Part shown: positions 6,631-6,771 of the stretch, piece by piece
How positions within the stretch are numbered: the first letter of the stretch is position 1
Layout of the letters: each line of letters begins with the position of its first letter
Source of the DNA: an uncultured Rhodanobacteraceae bacterium
GTDB taxonomy: Bacteria; Pseudomonadota; Gammaproteobacteria; Xanthomonadales; Rhodanobacteraceae
DNA: 6,771 nucleotides
NCBI GenBank assembly: GCA_937902695.1
Contig: CALFNI010000338.1
Span: forward strand, 1 to 6,771
Direction of reading: 5' to 3'
Program-made: the position numbers and the translations under genes
Notes under the pieces: model-generated
The model's database searches: none
Told to the model about the DNA's origin: nothing
The model's input: the letters and a program-made list of their open reading frames with translations, nothing else

Positions 6631-6771
6631 GTGAGGCCGGGCGCCGTCAAGCCACTGATCTGGATCGCCTCGAGCAAGAAGAACCTGCTCGCCATGCCGG
6701 ACGAAGTGCAGGACGTGCTCGGGTTCGCGCTGCATCAGGCGCAAATCGGCGGCAAGTCCGATCTCGCGAAG
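6631..6771 (+). CDS. RelE/HigB-like toxin of the phage Gp49-like family, N-terminal 47 codons, 3' end outside window
   Basis: The visible N-terminus, with 'KPLIWIASSKKNLLAMPDEV' at 7-26 followed by 'GFALHQAQIGGKSDLAK' at 31-47, matches the phage-derived Gp49-like branch (DUF891) of the RelE/ParE toxins, whose members usually have KPLxWIGSSxKDLxxxPxEV followed by GxALxxAQxGGK and are about 110-125 residues. Such toxins are mRNA interferases that cut transcripts at the ribosome. The catalytic C-terminal part and the partner antitoxin (normally a downstream HTH/XRE protein) are beyond the window. The start is GTG at 6631: the frame has no ATG, GTG or TTG upstream before the TGA at 6598, and the next ATG would remove 21 conserved residues. 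No Shine-Dalgarno precedes it. The predicted transcription start coincides with the GTG, which suggests leaderless translation. Confidence 0.85.
   Translation, partial: MRPGAVKPLIWIASSKKNLLAMPDEVQDVLGFALHQAQIGGKSDLAK

Noticed and set aside
6468..6695. A 75-codon open frame on the - strand across the toxin promoter
   Set aside because: It runs through the promoter, operator and the end of the BNR-repeat gene, has no ribosome site and does not resemble any known antitoxin.

Overview
The window is GC-rich DNA (clearly above 60% by eye) with densely packed genes, GC-ending codons and proteobacterial-style promoters and Shine-Dalgarno sites. The protein types (large exported beta-propeller proteins, an FNR-type site, a phage-Gp49-like toxin) suggest a free-living high-GC Gram-negative bacterium. 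A gammaproteobacterium of the Xanthomonadales/Rhodanobacteraceae kind would fit, but this is a weak inference and no marker gene is present.

Layout, left to right. (1) The 3' part of a short-chain dehydrogenase gene, + strand, ending at 565. (2) Convergent with it, a 150-residue pyridoxamine-5'-phosphate-oxidase-like flavin-binding protein on the - strand (605-1057). Upstream of it is a perfect FNR/Anr/Dnr-type palindrome at 1124-1137, spaced exactly as in a class II activated promoter. (3) A 661-residue exported protein on the - strand (1189-3174) made of 14 LVIVD-type repeats, probably two seven-bladed propellers. (4) A 157-bp divergent regulatory region. (5) A 1074-residue exported protein on the + strand (3332-6556) with about 11 Asp-box/BNR motifs, an Ig-like module and a helical C-terminus, of the sortilin/VPS10-like 'WD40/YVTN/BNR repeat' family. 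(6) At the right edge, the first 47 codons of a RelE/HigB-like (phage Gp49-like) toxin. Its consensus promoter is overlaid by an inverted repeat and its GTG start sits where transcription should begin.

The genes do not form one pathway. The two divergent propeller genes share one control region and both encode exported proteins, so a joint cell-surface or periplasmic role is possible but unproven. The flavin-protein gene appears to be a separate oxygen-responsive unit. The toxin starts a toxin-antitoxin operon whose antitoxin should lie just beyond the window. I found no RNA genes, CRISPR arrays, insertion sequences or origins. No gene-free stretch exceeds 300 bases. The points most worth checking are the FNR-type promoter geometry, the apparently leaderless toxin start under its operator, and the 14-repeat double propeller.
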